A stretch of 64,000 nucleotides of DNA from Rhodospirillaceae bacterium (lineage in GTDB: Bacteria > Pseudomonadota > Alphaproteobacteria > Rhodospirillales > UBA2165). The translations under genes and the position numbers were made by a program. The first letter of the stretch is position 1. Each line of letters starts with the position of its first letter. The stretch spans positions 109,806-173,805 of the forward strand of contig CANIGJ010000005.1 of assembly GCA_947467145.1 (NCBI GenBank), written 5' to 3'. Under the pieces are notes generated by a model. The model was given only the letters and a program-made list of their open reading frames with translations. It was not told the DNA's origin and did no database searches. Below are positions 63,732-64,000 of the stretch, piece by piece.

Positions 63732-64000
63732 ATGGCGCGAGCAAAAGATAATTATCGAGGTTTGAGCGGATCGGAAAAGGCAGCGATTTTCATGCTGTCG
63801 TTGCCGCAGGCTCACTCTGCCAAACTCTTCGGCCTGATGGACGACGAAGAAATCAAAGAACTCTCCATGACCATGGCCAATCTCGGCATGATCGACGCGA
63901 CGATGGTTGAGCGTCTGTTCGTCGAGTTCGCCGATCAACTCTCGTCAACCGGCTCTCTCGTCGGTTCGTTCGACACGACCGAACGCCTGCTCCTGCAATC
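63732..64000 (+). CDS. fliG: Flagellar motor switch protein FliG (3' truncated by window)
   Basis: ATG at 63732, 12 bp after fliF; the frame stays open to the window end (89 codons). MARAKDNYRGLSGSEKAAIF MLSLPQAHSAKLFGLMDDEE IKELSMTMANLG is the FliG N-terminal domain that binds FliF. The remaining two thirds, including the torque-generating domain, lie beyond the window. Confidence 0.92.
   Translation, partial: MARAKDNYRGLSGSEKAAIFMLSLPQAHSAKLFGLMDDEEIKELSMTMANLGMIDATMVERLFVEFADQLSSTGSLVGSFDTTERLLLQ

Noticed and set aside
62370..63938. 522-codon minus-strand frame
   Set aside because: Antisense shadow of fliF and fliG, which both have clear family motifs.

Overview
The window looks like a chromosomal segment from a high-GC alphaproteobacterium, most likely of the Rhodospirillales or a near relative. 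The evidence is the gene content: CckA, FliX, FlbT and FlaF are alphaproteobacterial regulators; flgB-flgC-fliE-fliQ-fliR-flhB-cckA is an order typical of the class; TTAA-N7-TTAA boxes of the CtrA type and -24/-12 (sigma54) promoters sit in front of flagellar operons. Nearly all genes are densely packed, often with ATGA-type overlaps. No rRNA, tRNA, CRISPR array, phage or intact insertion sequence was seen.

Layout. 1-4.1 kb: end of a SulP-type transporter, a MetE-like enzyme with a Lys/Ala tail, a 26-codon ORF behind an extreme Shine-Dalgarno sequence, and a lipoprotein hydrolase. 4.1-14.4 kb (minus strand): flgB-flgC-fliE-fliQ-fliR-flhB-cckA, followed by a coupled tail of a TPR/SGNH protein, an easily missed 58-aa membrane protein, a SpoU-type RNA methyltransferase and a TPR/PRMT7-like methyltransferase. 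14.4-24.4 kb: metabolic genes (nucleoside transporter, DUF3237-like, SGNH hydrolase, SDR, quinone reductase, pyruvate carboxylase with one in-frame TAA, two secreted unknowns) and a 139-bp palindromic element. 24.5-26.3 kb: flhX-unknown-fliO-fliP behind a perfect CtrA box. 26.3-28.6 kb: two AT-richer unknowns, then speD-speE on the minus strand. 28.8-37.5 kb (minus): two fliL copies, fliM, a coiled-coil membrane protein, motE, two MotB-like proteins and a 1180-aa AMIN/TPR-like protein. 37.7-41.0 kb: flgF-flgG-flgA-flgH. 41.1-42.1 kb (minus): fliX and dksA. 42.3-51.4 kb: a hook-like protein, flgI-flgJ-flgN-flgK-flgL, then flagellin, flbT and flaF. 51.5-53.7 kb (minus): exported methyltransferase and APC permease. 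54.0-58.1 kb: fliK-flgD-flgE. 58.2-61.9 kb: two convergent TPR/glycosyltransferase-like genes. 62.1 kb to the end: fliF and the start of fliG.

How it works together. The window encodes most of a flagellum: MS ring, part of the switch, six export-gate or export-related proteins, rod, P and L rings, hook, junction proteins, filament and motor-associated proteins. It also carries several of its regulators. CckA feeds CtrA, whose likely sites lie before flhX-fliOP, flgB and (weaker) fliF. Four good sigma54 promoters precede flgF, the first hook-like gene, flgI and fliK, which matches the Caulobacter-style two-tier hierarchy in which FliX couples early assembly to sigma54-dependent late genes and FlbT/FlaF control flagellin. 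The less ordinary parts are the tail behind cckA, two MotB-like proteins that both keep the proton-carrying Asp without a MotA nearby, duplicated FliL and hook proteins, and four TPR-fused enzymes placed beside flagellar genes.
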